Assembly (NCBI GenBank): GCA_036768485.1
Contig: JAVLUZ010000150.1
Location: 1,812,164 to 1,876,163, forward strand
Reading direction: 5' to 3'
DNA from: Mermis nigrescens
Taxonomy: Eukaryota; Nematoda; Enoplea; Mermithida; Mermithidae
Length of the DNA stretch: 64,000 nt
The position numbers and the translations under genes are program-made. The stretch's first letter is position 1, and each line of letters begins with the position of its first letter. Positions 1 to 11,419 of the stretch are shown in pieces. The notes below the pieces were generated by a model. That model ran no database searches, was not told the DNA's origin, and saw nothing but the letters and a program-made list of their open reading frames with translations.

Positions 1-11
1 TCCGCCATTGA
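1..11 (-). CDS. possible next exon of the serine protease (cut by window edge)
   Basis: On the minus strand a pyrimidine-rich acceptor ending in tgcag is followed by TCAATGGCGGA, which in phase 0 reads Ser-Met-Ala-(Asp/Glu). The last confident protease exon, ending at 2334, also stops in phase 0. In trypsins the next residues would lead into the GDSGG motif, so this may be the first bases of the catalytic-serine exon. It is only 11 bases, so this is inference from phase and position alone. Confidence 0.25.
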
Positions 12-595
12 CTGCAAAAAGAACGATAGTCAAACATAAAAGGCCAATACTGATTGATTCTCGGGCTCGAATAAATTAAAACGGAGAAGACTATGCAATT
101 AAAATATTTTAACATGCATGCTTTTTGGGTTCGTAATATATGTTTTATACAAATCAAAAACTAACGCTAGAAATATTAAGATCATCTCTGCAGAGGTTTA
201 AAAACACACCTGAGCAGCGGATTACATTCTTTCCATTCTATTTTCATCGTAGATGCACTAAGGAGGGTTTGCCAGAGGTTGAAACCCGGATTTTCTTGTT
301 AGGAAGAGCGGCAATTTAAAGCTCAATTTAATGCATTGGGTTTACTACGTATTTGCACAATTCTGATCGATCTTAAAAGAGCTAATGCCTGTTCCTCCCG
401 CGGTACTTACCATATTAATTAACGGACAAAATATGTCAAGATCGCATACATTAAATGTTAAAATTATGTTTAAGAATTGTTTCCCTAATGTGAAATTTTG
501 TTGGATAATTACTCACATTCAGACCAGTCAGCATAAATCCACATTTCAAATGACAGTTGAAAGATTAATTGTAATCTTATACGTTTTCTTGGAGA

Positions 596-925
596 AGGGG
601 ACTTTGGGGAGCGGTTTGACTCCGGCAGAATGGCAGCTGACCCCGCAAAATGGCCGCGACTCCCCCAGAATTATAAGTTTTCCTTTCAAATTGCAAAAAA
701 TGTGCCTTGTTAAGCGTTTTTAGCTGATTTTTGGCTTAAAACTCACAATTTTCGGCACTATATATATATTTTTTGACTATATTTTGTTCGATTTACTCGA
801 CTTTTTCGAATTTATACAAAAATTTTTTATGTTCTTATGTTTTAGAAAGAACGAGCATTGTCCGTAAGGTCAAAAAAGGTGTTTTTGACGTATACCCATC
901 GCTTTTAGCCCAAATAGACACTTTT
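596..925 (+). repeat. dispersed repeat, family I
   Basis: A block of about 330 bp starting with a G-rich stretch that reads like gtttgactccggcag and ending near cactttttag. Related copies occur at about 1446-1775, 7330-7690 (inverted), 23760-24085 and 41500-41850 (inverted). The shared middle carries ttttcggcactat or its GC-richer form. No ORF of note. Borders are approximate because no clear target duplication was found. A family B element follows directly. Confidence 0.6.
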
Positions 926-944
926 TAGAAATTGTGAGCCTGAC

Positions 945-1221
945 CATACATGGGCAGCAAGAAAATTCTGGGGGGAAGGGGCAAGATTTTTCAAAGGTCA
1001 GAAAAATGGCCTTAAAAATGGTATTATGGCGAAGAAAACACCAGTTTTTAGACGTTTCTCATCGAGCACTATCCATTGTCATCAAAAAATTGCGAAAAAA
1101 ACAAACAAAATTTTCAAAAATTGAATTCTTGGGGGGATATTTTGGTTTCTGGCGGGGGTATATTGGTTTCTTTGGTTTCTCGGGGGGTGCATACCGCCAA
1201 AGCCATTCACGCCCAGGTTTG
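945..1221 (+). mobile_element. family B MITE, hAT-like (8-bp TSD)
   Basis: Starts catacatgggcagc and ends cacgcccaggtttg. It is flanked by agcctgac and ggcctgac (7 of 8 match). The body carries the family core tttctcatcgagcactatcc. An 8-bp TSD with CA-starting ends fits the hAT superfamily; there is no transposase inside. Confidence 0.8.
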
Positions 1222-1445
1222 GGCCTGACCCTCCAGAGTTCCCGTGCTGTAGGTGTATGATTCTTATTTTTGTCAATCGTATTATACATTCATAGCTTTT
1301 ATTTTCCTTTAAAAGATTTTTTAAGCAGAATAAATCATTTTAAATCCAAAAGTGAAGAAAGATACAGGATATCAAAGAGAGTTTATCCTGGTTGTTTAAC
1401 CAACCAAAAATTTCACCAAAAATAATGCTAGTTCAAGCTTAGATG

Positions 1446-1775
1446 ATCTTTGGGGGTTGGGGGTTTCTACCTTCTCCATTCCTTTCAGAATTCTCGATTT
1501 TCCAAAAGTCTCCAAAAAGTTCGTAGAAAAGGTGTTGTTTAAAGCGTTTTTAGCTACCTATTTGCTTAAAAGTGTCAAATTTTCGGCGCTTGACGCCTAT
1601 ATACTCATGTTTGACTATATTGTGTTTAATTCGTCCGAGTTTTCTAGATTTTTTCGGAATTTTTTATGTTTATATGCTCTAGAAAAATAGCATATCGCCA
1701 GAAACGCTTAAAAACGGTTGTTTTTGACGCGTACCCACCATTTTTGAGCTCAAAGAAGGCACTTAAAAATGTCAC
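1446..1775 (+). repeat. dispersed repeat, family I
   Basis: Second copy of the repeat at 596-925, in the same orientation. It has a G-rich head, the AT-rich core with ttttcggcgcttgacgcc, and a cttaaaaatg tail. Borders are approximate. Confidence 0.55.
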
Positions 1776-1799
1776 TCACTGAATTCTTACGCTGTGCAT

Positions 1800-2330
1800 G
1801 TCTGAGTACAAGACGGTGTTTTCGTCTTTTGCGATGTCTAATTTCACTTAAAAAGATTCCTGGTTTAGCTTAACAATGTCCAAATATTTTATGCAGGAGC
1901 TGGCGCTGTCGAAATCGCAAATAAATATTATTTTCTCAGGAAAACCCGGTGCTAAGCGCCATTGAGAAATGTAAAAAAATTAGGATGAACGCAATTGAGG
2001 CCTCCTTATGCTACAAAAAACGACTGAAAAGTTAGCGGTGAGAAGCACCTTAAATTCATAGAACATTTGCTAGAAAATTGAAATAAAATTAAGTAAAAAT
2101 GATAATTTCGCTCTAGAAACCGTTAAACAAAAAATTACATCTTGATGCAATTTTAACAATCATATTTTAGAAATTATTAGTTGACAAATTCAAATTAATG
2201 AATTCGAAATACATTGAATAGAAGCAGCACTTTTAGATCATTTTTAAAGTTCTTCAACAAGATTTAGGATATTTTCCGAAAAATTTACTGACGCTGCTTG
2301 CATTGAAGGGGCTTTAAATTAGAAAGTACT
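1800..2330. other. AT-rich stretch, nothing recognised
   Basis: No repeat family member or coding signal recognised on either strand. If the protease model is right this is intron. I searched the minus strand here for the missing GDSGG exon and did not find it. Confidence 0.4.
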
Positions 2331-2333
2331 CAC

Positions 2334-2485
2334 TATGCCAATTCCAGCTTTCAAACCAGGACAATAACCCAGCGCCACGTTTTTCCTATTTAATAGTTTC
2401 ATAGCATCGGCGTTCGTGAATCTGTTACGAATTACCCTGGTATCTATACATCGGGGAACGCCCTCTGGGATGCATCTTGCCATAA
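2334..2485 (-). CDS. serine protease exon (S1 domain, region before the catalytic serine)
   Basis: Acceptor ttttttgtag at its right edge and donor gtgagt at its left edge. It enters in phase 1 and leaves in phase 0. It encodes a Cys-containing stretch ending in GYCPGLKAGIGI, comparable in position to the CAG loop just ahead of GDSGG in trypsins. This is the least conserved exon of the model. Confidence 0.7.
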
Positions 2486-5400
2486 CTACAAAAAATAAAT
2501 AAAACAAAAATTTGGACGATTAGACCACAGCACACGTGGGCGTGGGGGTTTGGGGGGTATATGCACCACCCAGAAGTTGGAATACCCCAGAAATCAAAAT
2601 ACCCCCCTAGAATTCAATTTTCGAAAATTTTTCTTGCTTTTTAAGCGATTTTTTGATGCCATTGGATAGTGCTTAATGAGAAACGTCGAAAAATGGTGTT
2701 TTCTTCACCATATGACCACTTTTAAGACTATTTTTTGACCTTTGAAAATTTTTTCACACCCCCCCAGAAATTTTTCACCCCCCTCCCCCAGATATTTTTT
2801 CAGCCCCGCTCCCCCAGAATTTCGGTGCTGCCCGCCTATGGACCACAGAGCTGCTAACAAATGCAGTTCACGTGAGACAATTAATGCAAACCAGCGGTGA
2901 ATCTAACTTTTTCCTAACGGAGAGGCAGTACACCCAATTTTTCCAAAGCAGTCAAAAAATAGGTCCAAAAATTTGCCATTCACGAGTGAAATAGAGAGTT
3001 GTTTCAGCATTTACGTTATCTTTTTCTATTTAAAATCGCTTTTTGCGCAACATTTTTCGAAAAATTTTAAATTGTCGACAATTTATTTCGAAAAAATCAT
3101 TACCATTAATTTTAGCGATAATCCGGAGAGATGCACCGGAAAATGTGTAAAATTTAGGCGAAGGACGCTTAGAAATTTATTTTACAGCTCAATTTCCTAT
3201 ATTCGCAGTATTTGACGTGAAACATGAAAATATTAAAAAGTTACTCTTGAAAATGGGATAAATCTATGCTGAAATAGCTGCTCCTGCCCTTGAAATTGGT
3301 TTGAAACCTATTCCATGAGCAAAAATTACTTTCAGGGGCCGGTTGCAATACTCGAGCTTAAGCCAAGCTCGCGATCATCTCGAGCTATTTTCACCAACCC
3401 CGCGCTCATTGGTTGCAATACTTCGGACTTGCTCGAGCTTAAAGCGCGAGCTCGAGCTTAAGCCTGAGCGCGAGGTATTGCAACCGGCCCCAGGTCGCCA
3501 AGAAAGTAAATAAATATTATTAATAGGCATCCGGATAAAATTGAGAAATTATGATCACTGACGGCCAAAAATCATTTCAAATTACAGATCCATTCTTTAT
3601 CTCGCCAGCTATTCTGGGCCGATATAGGGCCCTCCTAAATCCGCCCCTGATGCGACCATGCATATGTAACTATGAACGAGTTTTGGAGAAAAAATAATTA
3701 TTCAGACAGTACTTTTTACTTTCACGGACTTATTTCATGAAAAAATATTTTTTAACCAAACCATCTAAAAGCTCTTCTTCATTATCACCAGAGTTCAGGT
3801 TTAGCCGTCTTGTCAGTGCAGCTAAGGTCACAAGCAGGCAAGAACAAGTGACTGTTGACTGTAGATGCACAGCGCAGGGACGATCTGTGATATCAGTCAG
3901 GATGCTTTCTTGAGCCGAAATCAGGGCGGATTTCAGGGAAGAGCGGGGGGGTGGCCGGGCCGCCCCCTATAGGCCCAAAATAATTGGTGAGATAAAGAAT
4001 GGATATGTAATTTGCAATGCTTTTTAGCCGTCAGTGGTCATATTTTCCGAAATTTTTCCAGTGCTTCGTTCTGTATCATGCGTATCAATGATATTACTTT
4101 CTTGGCGGCTTAGAAGCCATACTTTTGTTCACGGAATAAGTTTAAAACGATTTGAAGAGCAGAAAAAGCTATTTCAGCATATTTTTCCTTTAATTTCAAG
4201 CGTAACTTTTAAAAATTTTTGACGCTTAGCGTCAATTGCTACAAATACAGAAAATCAAGCAGAAGCCTGTAAACGTTCTCCCGCCTAAATATTTAAGATT
4301 TTAGGGAGCTCCGCGCCGGATTTCACTGATTCAGAGAAATTTGATAATTTTTTCGTAAAAATACTGTCAAAAATTTTAAAATTTTTCGAAAAAATGTTGC
4401 GCTAAAAACGATTTTTAATAAAAGTCAGACAAAAACGCCAAAAGCGCTATTCGCAGGTGAAGAGTAAGTTTTTTGGACCTATTTTTAACTGTTTCGGAAA
4501 AACTTGGTGTACCGTTATGGTACGAAAATGGTAGATCCGTGATTGGCCGAAATGGCTTCAAAAACATGAATAAATGGTACAATAGCTTAAACTAGGTCAA
4601 TCACCAGTTTTGATCAATTTCAATAACTTTTGCCGGAGAATTAATTTTCGGTCTATATTTTGCCTTAGTTTTCTCTGAAAATTTACTATTTTTTATTCTG
4701 GGGGTCTACATAGATTTCCCAGAACCTCCTGGTGCATCTGCAGTCAAAACTGAGGCTAACTAAAGATGCACAGCATGGCCGATCTGGGGTCAACCAGTCT
4801 GGGTCAAGAATTGAGCTTTTATGAGCAAAAACGACCTTAGAAACTGGTTTAAGCGCTAAAATAGCTTGAAATTACGTTATTATATAGTTTTTTCTAAGTT
4901 GTAAACAGTTTTGAAAAAAATTTCGATCATCGTTCGTTTTCCGCCTTCATTCTGCCCCATTGTACCTAGAAAATTTTTCATTTTACTATTTTGGGGGTCT
5001 ATAACCCTCAATCCCCCACGCGCATGTCTGGTCCTGACAACAAAAAATATCGGCTGAGGTGGGAGGGTCAATCAGCAAGCTTTTTCTAAGCTGAATAAAG
5101 CCCTAAAAATTTGTCTATAAATCTTCAGATAGCGGAAACTACTATAACTGACTTCTCTGGCTGACTTTAAGCACTTTTACGAAGACGTTTGTATTTTGGT
5201 CTGTTTTTGCCTCAGTTTTGATTCATTTTTTTACAGAAAATTAAGGCTTTAATCTTAATGGGACGGCTGAAACAGGGGTTGACAGCGGGTTTCTGACCAG
5301 AAATTCTTCGCTTCATTAAGCTGCAATGACTTCAAATAGGAATAAGCGTTGAACGGTGCAAAAACTGTCTTAATTTAGGAACAATTTAGCAATTTTAAAA

Positions 5401-8400
5401 AGAAAGAAGTCTTACTTTTTATTATGATTTTTTAGTCCAGATTTCGTCCGAATTCTCATGAAAATTTCACTTTCTCCACTTAACAATCACGCGTTTTGCT
5501 TTCCAGGTTCATATTATTGATGACATAGAGGAAAAGTAAGACTTACTGGCAAAAATGAGGCAAAATTTCAATGCTCAAAAAAGAAATGAAAATAAGTATT
5601 TTTTATTAAAAACAAATGTGAGGTCTTTGGGTGGCCCTATAAAATGAGTTAGTAAGCATGTTGGTCAGCAGATATTAAAATTAATTTTAATATGATTGCT
5701 ATTGAAGAATAGTACGATAATTGGGAGAAATTTCTTGATGACCGGAATAAAAATCATGCGAATTTTAAGTATTTCTCCACACAAATTCGAAAATTGCAAT
5801 GCTATAAAGTAGATTACGTCCTTACTTACTCAATGCTATTTGTCTTTATTTTGAATAAGATTCGTGTTGCATTTTCTGAGAAGTCTGTTTATGACCACAC
5901 ATTATGTGGGTCATGTTCTAGGTATTGTGCGTGCAACTCTGATAGTGTAGGTTGCCCTTTGGCCTAGAGACGATTTTTTATCTTAGCTATATGAGGATCT
6001 TAAGTAGAATTATAGCCCAGCGATTTCCACAAGATCAACAGAAACCTAATATTTACTGATCCCTTACTCATGTCCTACTACTTGAAATATCATGCAAAAA
6101 CTTACGATCTATAGCTCCAAAGCCACACATATGACATATTTCATCGAATTCAGCGTCTGGATCGGCATTGCTTCTTGATAAGCATAAAGGAGCGACATAT
6201 TGATTGAATGTAATCCTGCTGGAAAATTCGACTAACGCCATGTCGTTCTTTTTAGGACAATATCCACGGAGCGCCTTAAACTTTCTTATTTTGACCCTAA
6301 CAGCATGTGGTGTCAGGAACCGCATATCTGGTAGCCCAAACCAAACTTCGAGATGACTGATTAAAGCAATGATTTATACTTTTACTACTCTCGCTCGCCC
6401 AATATTGATGTTCTTTCACGGTGTACAATTTTTTTACGGATATCATATCATATAAATTTGTATGGAATTTCATTTCCAGAGACCTTTCATTCATTATTTC
6501 TTCAGAGTGTTTGAAGTTCGAAGTTGACCAGAAACTGTGGATTAACAGTATTTATGCTTTTTAGCAATTTTACCAGCTTTTGTGGTGATTTTTGTTCGAA
6601 AAAGCTCCGCGCTAGACCAGTGCTCACACAAAACCAAGAAGTAGGAGTTCGATGAGCGTGCGCGCGCAGATTGCAGAGTCCATATCAATTACACTCCTTA
6701 GACCGGTTGACCCCCAGACGGATGCACCTACGGTATAGAACTCAGAAGAAAAATATAAAAAATTTTCTGGAGCAATATGACAAAATAAAGATATAAATGA
6801 TTAAAATCAAGAATTTTCTTTAAGTGTGAAAAAACTGATTATAAGCAGTAAATTAACGCAGTTTCTACGCTATATTAGCATTTTGCGAGTTTGAGGTCAT
6901 TTACTCTCAAAAAAGATCGCTGGCTGTCTGACCTCCCAGACCAGCTATCCTATGCAAATACATATTCTTGCGACTCAGAAAGGTTTTGAGATTTGATAGG
7001 TAGGTAAAATAGAACTAGAGCTAGAGATCACTAATTTTATGCTGAAGATAATTTTTCTTCATTTATCCTCAGGTGGTTTATAAGGAAGCTATGCAGAATT
7101 CTGGCAGCGATATCTGTATGATCTATAGCAAACGAGCATTTGCTTATCCATTACTTATGTCACGTATACATAATATATCATGTAAGACTTATGACTATGA
7201 GCAATGTATATGTAAAGTAGGGTTACTGTAGATCATATGGAAATTACTGGGGAATTTCTACGCAAGATCCGTCTATCATTTTCTTTCCTATCGTGTCGCT
7301 ATTAACAACAGTACTATACGGCTTCGATATTTTAGAGGTCAGTGGCGAAATGTTTTTTGAAATGTTTATCAGGCTCTAAACGATGGGCTTACGTCAAAAA
7401 CTCTATTTTTTATGTTTTAGACAATGAAAATTTTTTTCGAAAATTATGACGCAAAAAATTTCGAAAAAATTCGAGTAAATTGGACAAAATTTAGTTTAAA
7501 AAAATTAGTAAACGGCGCGAAGCGCTGAAAATTTAATACTTCCGGCTCGCTTAAAAGTGCACACATTCTGCGATTTTTTTGGGAACTCGGCAATTCTGGG
7601 GTGTAAGTCTCCTCATTTACGGGTGGGGTTGTGGGGGGTCAGTAGCCATTCTGGGGAGCCTAAAAACCAAACTCCATCAGGAACATATACATATGACAAG
7701 AACAGCTTTTTTGGAAGGATTTTTGACTTATTGGAATTCAGCTCTGAAAATTCAAACATTCGACAGCAGGAATGTTCATTCAAGATTGTCTGTGTAAGAT
7801 TTTTTCTCCCGGAATTTAAATTAGTACAAAATTTGTAGATTAAAAAACAATTTTCGACAAGTCAAAAAATTCCTTCTTGTCATGCCTATCATATCTACTG
7901 CCATTAATATGCATTTTTTAGTACTTTTAGATTCCGTAAAGACCATCGGGGCAGTGCAGAGACCAGAAATGGCCGCAAAAAATAAGCGCGATTGTTGACA
8001 ACGATATGACGTGATTACATGATATAAAATACAAACGTACGACGCCTCAACGATTTTGTATATGTCGAAACAATGGGCAGCAGTGATTCCAAACCATGTC
8101 GATGTATCAAGATCACTCATTGCGATCAGGGATACGCCACAGTGGGGGTGGCCACCGAGGTACATTGTGCCATACCAGGGTATGGAGTATGGCGCAGCGG
8201 ATACTGCTTGATCGCCGATAATTCGTTTTCGCTTCGGTTGATTTTGAAAAGTAGCCACTGGAGACAATCCTAAGCCACAGCCGCGATACGTACCACTGCT
8301 TATCGCTCTTTCAAACTCAATAGCTAGAAGAAGATTTTAGGAAAATTTTGTCCTAATTTCTAGAATTTTCCGTTTTTCTAATCGAAATAGTTTTTACGTT

Positions 8401-8853
8401 TTGAAGCATTTAAACAAATTTTTGCTCAGAAAGTTGTATAAAAATTTACTCGCAATCACAAATTTCCACTTAGGGAGCAAGAGCGCTTACAAGTAACAAA
8501 TTATAAAAATTATAAACCATAAGAATAGCTTGAATGCTGAATCGAAACTTACGATGTTTGCATAATAGCACTGTATAATCTGTCCTACTGCATGCTAAGC
8601 GGACTAGCTTGCCTTCGTTAGCTAACACAGTGTCGTGTAAAAGGCACATATCAGCATCGGACAGATATGTAACTGAATGACAAGATTGATACTTGTAGCA
8701 AATTGACCAACAGTGAGCTGAACACTGTATGCCATCCAAGCGAGCTATCACGTCGAAAGGATTAAAGCCATCTTGGGTGCGAATTTGGCAGCCGTAGTTC
8801 AAATTCGCCAAATTTTCAGCGCGATCGAATAATTCTTCTAGTGTCGTCGCAAT
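2334..8853 (-). CDS. secreted PAN/apple-trypsin serine protease, 4 exons, partial
   Basis: Trypsin-family (S1) serine endopeptidase with an N-terminal Cys-rich PAN/apple-like domain, probably extracellular. Minus-strand exons are 8853-8553, 8323-8041, 6356-6106 and 2485-2334. Donors (gtaagt, gtacgt, gtaagt, gtgagt) and acceptors agree in phase (0, 1, 2, 1, 0), giving 329 continuous residues. Visible: Cys-rich domain at residues about 15-95; a propeptide Cys (GCGLG) followed by the activation site KRKR-IIGD; the Cys42 equivalent in HPHCGVSL; TAAHC with catalytic His; DMALVEF with catalytic Asp; CHMCGFG for the CxxxGWG region. The first exon (signal peptide) is not found. The Ser195 segment is not in these exons and may lie beyond the left edge, so enzyme or inactive homolog cannot be decided. 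The 3.6-kb intron 2485-6106 is filled with transposons. PAN assignment is by cysteine pattern only. Confidence 0.85.
2531..2840 (-). mobile_element. family B MITE, hAT-like (perfect 8-bp TSD)
   Basis: Begins cacacgtgggcgtgggg and ends gcccgcctatg, flanked on both sides by gaccacag. At 310 bp it is one of the longest copies in the window. It lies in the large intron of the protease gene. Confidence 0.9.
2892..3649 (+). mobile_element. family A hAT MITE, interrupted
   Basis: Divergent copy of the 630-bp family. The left end cagcggtgaatcta corresponds to cagtggcggatcta and the right end is aaatccgcccctg. Flanks atgcaaac and atgcgacc match at 6 of 8. It is split by a Harbinger-like insert at 3336-3490. 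Intronic to the protease gene. Confidence 0.8.
3336..3490. mobile_element. Harbinger-like mini-MITE nested in family A (TSD CAG)
   Basis: 155 bp with inverted ends gggccggttgcaatac and gtattgcaaccggccc, flanked by CAG on both sides. Three-base CWG targets and GGCCGGTTGC-type ends are known from PIF/Harbinger elements. The interior holds several copies of cgagcttaag in both orientations. Confidence 0.8.
3922..4545 (-). mobile_element. family A hAT MITE, inverted (perfect 8-bp TSD)
   Basis: Starts cagggcggattt and ends in a decayed gatccgtgattg. Flanked on both sides by gccgaaat. It is in the same intron as the preceding copy but in the opposite orientation. Confidence 0.88.
4760..5035. repeat. 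dispersed repeat, family F
   Basis: Begins acagcatggccgatctgggg and ends cccccacgcgcatgt. Related sequence occurs at about 6705-6950, 24170-24370 and round 31430-32145. Shared internal text includes agctcaa, gcgctaaaatagc and an acidic-looking ctga run. TSD not identified. Borders are approximate. Confidence 0.5.
5100..6060. other. intronic AT-rich sequence, nothing recognised
   Basis: Falls inside the 3.6-kb protease intron. No open frame with protein-like composition and no copy of the repeat families was recognised. Confidence 0.4.
6106..6356 (-). CDS. serine protease exon with catalytic Asp
   Basis: Acceptor ctttaatcag and donor gtaagt. It enters in phase 2, completing TC+T, and leaves in phase 1. 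It encodes VWFGLPDM, the DMALVEF motif (Asp102 equivalent), the PLCL cysteine that normally pairs with the propeptide cysteine, and CHMCGFG. Not fully open without splicing: an in-frame stop lies just upstream of the acceptor. Confidence 0.85.
6705..6955. repeat. family F repeat fragment
   Basis: Contains gcatttt-gcgagtttgaggtca followed by a pyrimidine-rich gacctcccagacc, similar to the family F block at 24290-24350. Lies in the 1.7-kb protease intron. Borders uncertain. Confidence 0.4.
7330..7690 (-). repeat. dispersed repeat, family I, inverted
   Basis: Inverted relative to the 596 and 1446 copies. It includes the hairpin cggcgcgaagcgct at 7513-7526 and the G-rich head near 7620-7660. Intronic in the protease gene. 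Confidence 0.55.
8041..8323 (-). CDS. serine protease exon with activation site and catalytic His
   Basis: Acceptor ttcttctag and donor gtacgt. It enters in phase 1 and leaves in phase 2. It encodes YRGCGLGLSP (propeptide Cys), the basic site KRKR before IIGDQAVSAAPYS, HPHCGVSL and ITAAHC. IIGD replaces the common IVGG start of the mature chain. The plus-strand frame over the same bases is a shadow. Confidence 0.9.
8553..8853 (-). CDS. serine protease exon, PAN/apple-like domain
   Basis: Acceptor catactcttag and donor gtaagt. It enters in phase 0 and leaves in phase 1, so C+CT gives Pro at the join to the next exon. Cysteines are spaced C-x3-C-x3-C-x5-C in the middle (CSAHCWSICYKYQSCHS), then CLLH, a later ACS and LLCK. 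This spacing and the CHSVTY stretch resemble PAN/apple domains, which bind proteins or glycans in secreted proteases. Confidence 0.7.
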
Positions 8854-8984
8854 CTAAGAGTATGTAGAAAACGACTTTGTGTCTCATCCATCTAATCTGA
8901 TGATGTTAATTAGAAATAAAATAAGAAAATTATAAAACTGTTGCAGTTTTTCGCCACACGATTTTTTATCTATTTTTCAATAGT

Positions 8985-9195
8985 TCGATTTGCAAATACT
9001 CCGAAGGTTGTTATTTCAGACAGACAAGAATTAGCTCAATCGCTGGGCAAGGGTGGACTGTTCATTGAAGGAAATTTGATGTGCATCAGACTTCCACATT
9101 TTTCGTCACCCTTAATGTTTTATGAGCTAATTAACAAGATGTCGAATATTTTAAAATCGCAAGTCCGAATATCTTACATACACTTATATACTTAA
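8985..9195 (+). CDS. candidate terminal exon, unknown protein
   Basis: A good acceptor (pyrimidine run ending ttttcaatag at about 8984) is followed by a frame open to TAA at 9195. It encodes about 69 residues of balanced composition, including VVISDRQELAQSLGKGG and LMCIRLPHFSSPLMFYELI. I do not recognise the family. No upstream exon on the plus strand was found; the protease exons lie there on the other strand. It could be a chance frame. Confidence 0.3.
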
Positions 9196-9199
9196 TACA

Positions 9200-10780
9200 T
9201 AAGGATATTAGCTGATTCAAACAAATTTTGGCGGTTTCCCGATTCCCGCGAATTTATGGAAAGCATCATTTACGAGTAATAAATAATATTATGTATACCA
9301 GTACATAACCTGTGTATGAAGCTTCGATCATAATTTGATTATTTCAAATTTACCGATGCATAGGCGGAAGAAACGATAACAAGCAGATTGATCGCGTAGT
9401 GTCGATTTCTCATTATATTTCTCTAAGCCTGAATACGAACAAGTCAGCGTTTGATCCTTAAAGGCTGAAAATCTTTTCAAATTGATACCATTCGGCTATA
9501 AAATCCGGATTGAATTTGTTTTATAGTAGAATAATTTTACATGGGAAAAATTACGCATCCACTGAGAAACTGCGACAGACGGTAAAAAAGACAAATATAG
9601 CTTACAAAAACCCGGTCATAGCACAAAAAATAGCTGAGGTTCAATTTACGCCGTACGCCTTGTCTAATGTAGTCTCGTGCCTTTATTTCTAGACTACGGG
9701 TATATAGCCACAGCGCGCAATTATGCATTTTTAATACCTTATTTTTGTATATTTTTATTTACTAATCTGGATCTAAGCGACAGCTACTGATTTGATGAAA
9801 AAACTAGTAAATACACATTGCAGCACCAGGATTTAAGGACACAATGCGTACACGTGTGTAGAGATATCACACACAAAAATAAAATAAAAAACTTTCAAAA
9901 GAAAAGTCATGTACAGCTTTAAAATAAAAGTCAAGATTACTTCACACAGAGCTAAAAATCGTATCATATAAATCCCTACTTATCCACAGCTTTTTAAAGA
10001 CTGATATCATTTTCAGTGTACAACAATACTTCTTTGAGTTGATCTTAAAGCAGTACAAGGAACCTGACCTTTAGACAAATCTCATTTAAAAAGCATAAAA
10101 TTCTCTAGCTATTTTCCGGAAAACAATTTTAGTAGATAGCTTAAAACAACAAAGAATTATAAAAGAAAACGTCTTAAACTACAGTAATTTTTCTGATATG
10201 GCTGCCTTCATGGCTATAAATCAAAAAAGCGAATTCTTAATCACACCAGACGAGTGAGTAATAATTTGAAAGCTTTTATCACGCTCTTTTCAAATTGAAC
10301 TCGAACGTTCAAAAATATACAATCTGTAGGGTGTAATAAGAATAGCTTATGTGGCGGCCATATTGGAAAAATTTTAAAATGCGTTAGAAAAGTAAACGGC
10401 AAGCTTAGAATAAAAACGAAAAAATGAACACTTTAGAGGATGCTAAAACGCAGCAATTTCGCAATTTTTCAGCATAATATCACAATTAAGTGAAAAATGC
10501 AACCATGCTTAGAATTCAAGCCATTTTTGCAATGTAGTTTACGGTAGCTATGAAAAATTGTAAGTTTTTCTTGGCAAAATAGTATTATTTTCTTGTTTTG
10601 CATTTGAAAACTTTCTTTTTCTGATTCGGTCAGGTGGTTCTTGAGATTAACTAAAAAAACTATATCTGACACTTTAGCTTCATTAGTGGTTTTGTGTAAT
10701 TTGACATTATATTATATTTACTAATCAATAGATTACTGTAGGGGCAACTGTTTGAAACAAAATATATATCCTGCATTTAG
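9200..10780. other. AT-rich intergenic sequence
   Basis: No coding exon recognised. A TATA-like ctataaaatcc on the plus strand at about 9495-9505 has no convincing gene behind it. The missing signal-peptide exon of the protease should lie to the right of 8853, but I could not place it here. Confidence 0.35.
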
Positions 10781-10785
10781 CAGCA

Positions 10786-10812
10786 TTATAGAATAGAATA
10801 GAATAGAATAGT
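10786..10812. repeat. GAATA microsatellite
   Basis: About five tandem copies of a gaata/atagaatag unit. Confidence 0.8.
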
Positions 10813-10959
10813 TTATTGGCTGAATTACATGGACAAGACATGTTACAACAAATACCAATACATTAATGCAAAGAATTATTAAATGAGCAATTTTAGGAAA
10901 GGAATTGTCAATGAATGCAAAAAATAATGCGAAATAAGTGAGTTGGTATGTAAGTAAAG

Positions 10960-11415
10960 CCAAGGCGATAGCATTTGGTAGCCCGCATTTAGCAGCTTTA
11001 TGTTCTGCAGCTGAGCAATAGCATTTGGCAAGCTTTTTTTAGCAGCGTTATGTTCTCTCACTGAGCGATAGCATTTGGTAGCCTGCATTTTATAGTCCGT
11101 GTCATTTAGCTTTGAGGTTTTTGAAAAAATTTAAAGTGACTACAAAAGTGTTTTGATTTTATACGGTTAGTATGATATTCCACAGTATATCGAGTTATAC
11201 GAATATGTATGCCATTGCCAAGTTGCATTGCTGCTTTTAAATTTTAAACCATTTTTGTAGCCCGATTTTTCCGGAGAAATTCGAAAGAAAACCGCAAAGT
11301 TAATTGAAACAGACTATAGCAGTGTTATATTCTCCCACTGAGCAATAGCATTTAGCAAGCCCTGTTTAGCGCCGTTATGTTCTGCAACTGAGCGATAGCA
11401 TTTGGTTGCCTTCTT
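10960..11415. repeat. degenerate tandem repeat, about 50-60 bp unit
   Basis: The unit reads roughly gcgatagcatttggtagcc, then cattta-gcagc, then ttatgttctgcagctga. Copies are seen at about 10965, 11020 and 11065, and again at about 11340 and 11390, separated by unrelated AT-rich sequence. A single partial copy (gcatttagcagcattatag) precedes them at 10770. Confidence 0.6.
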
Positions 11416-11419
11416 ACAG

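Noticed and set aside
8073..8273. Plus-strand 66-residue frame
   Set aside because: Exact antisense of the catalytic-His exon of the protease, whose splice sites and motifs are clear on the other strand.
10960..11415. CRISPR-like array
   Set aside because: Repeat units are degenerate, there are no unique equal-length spacers, and the genome is eukaryotic.
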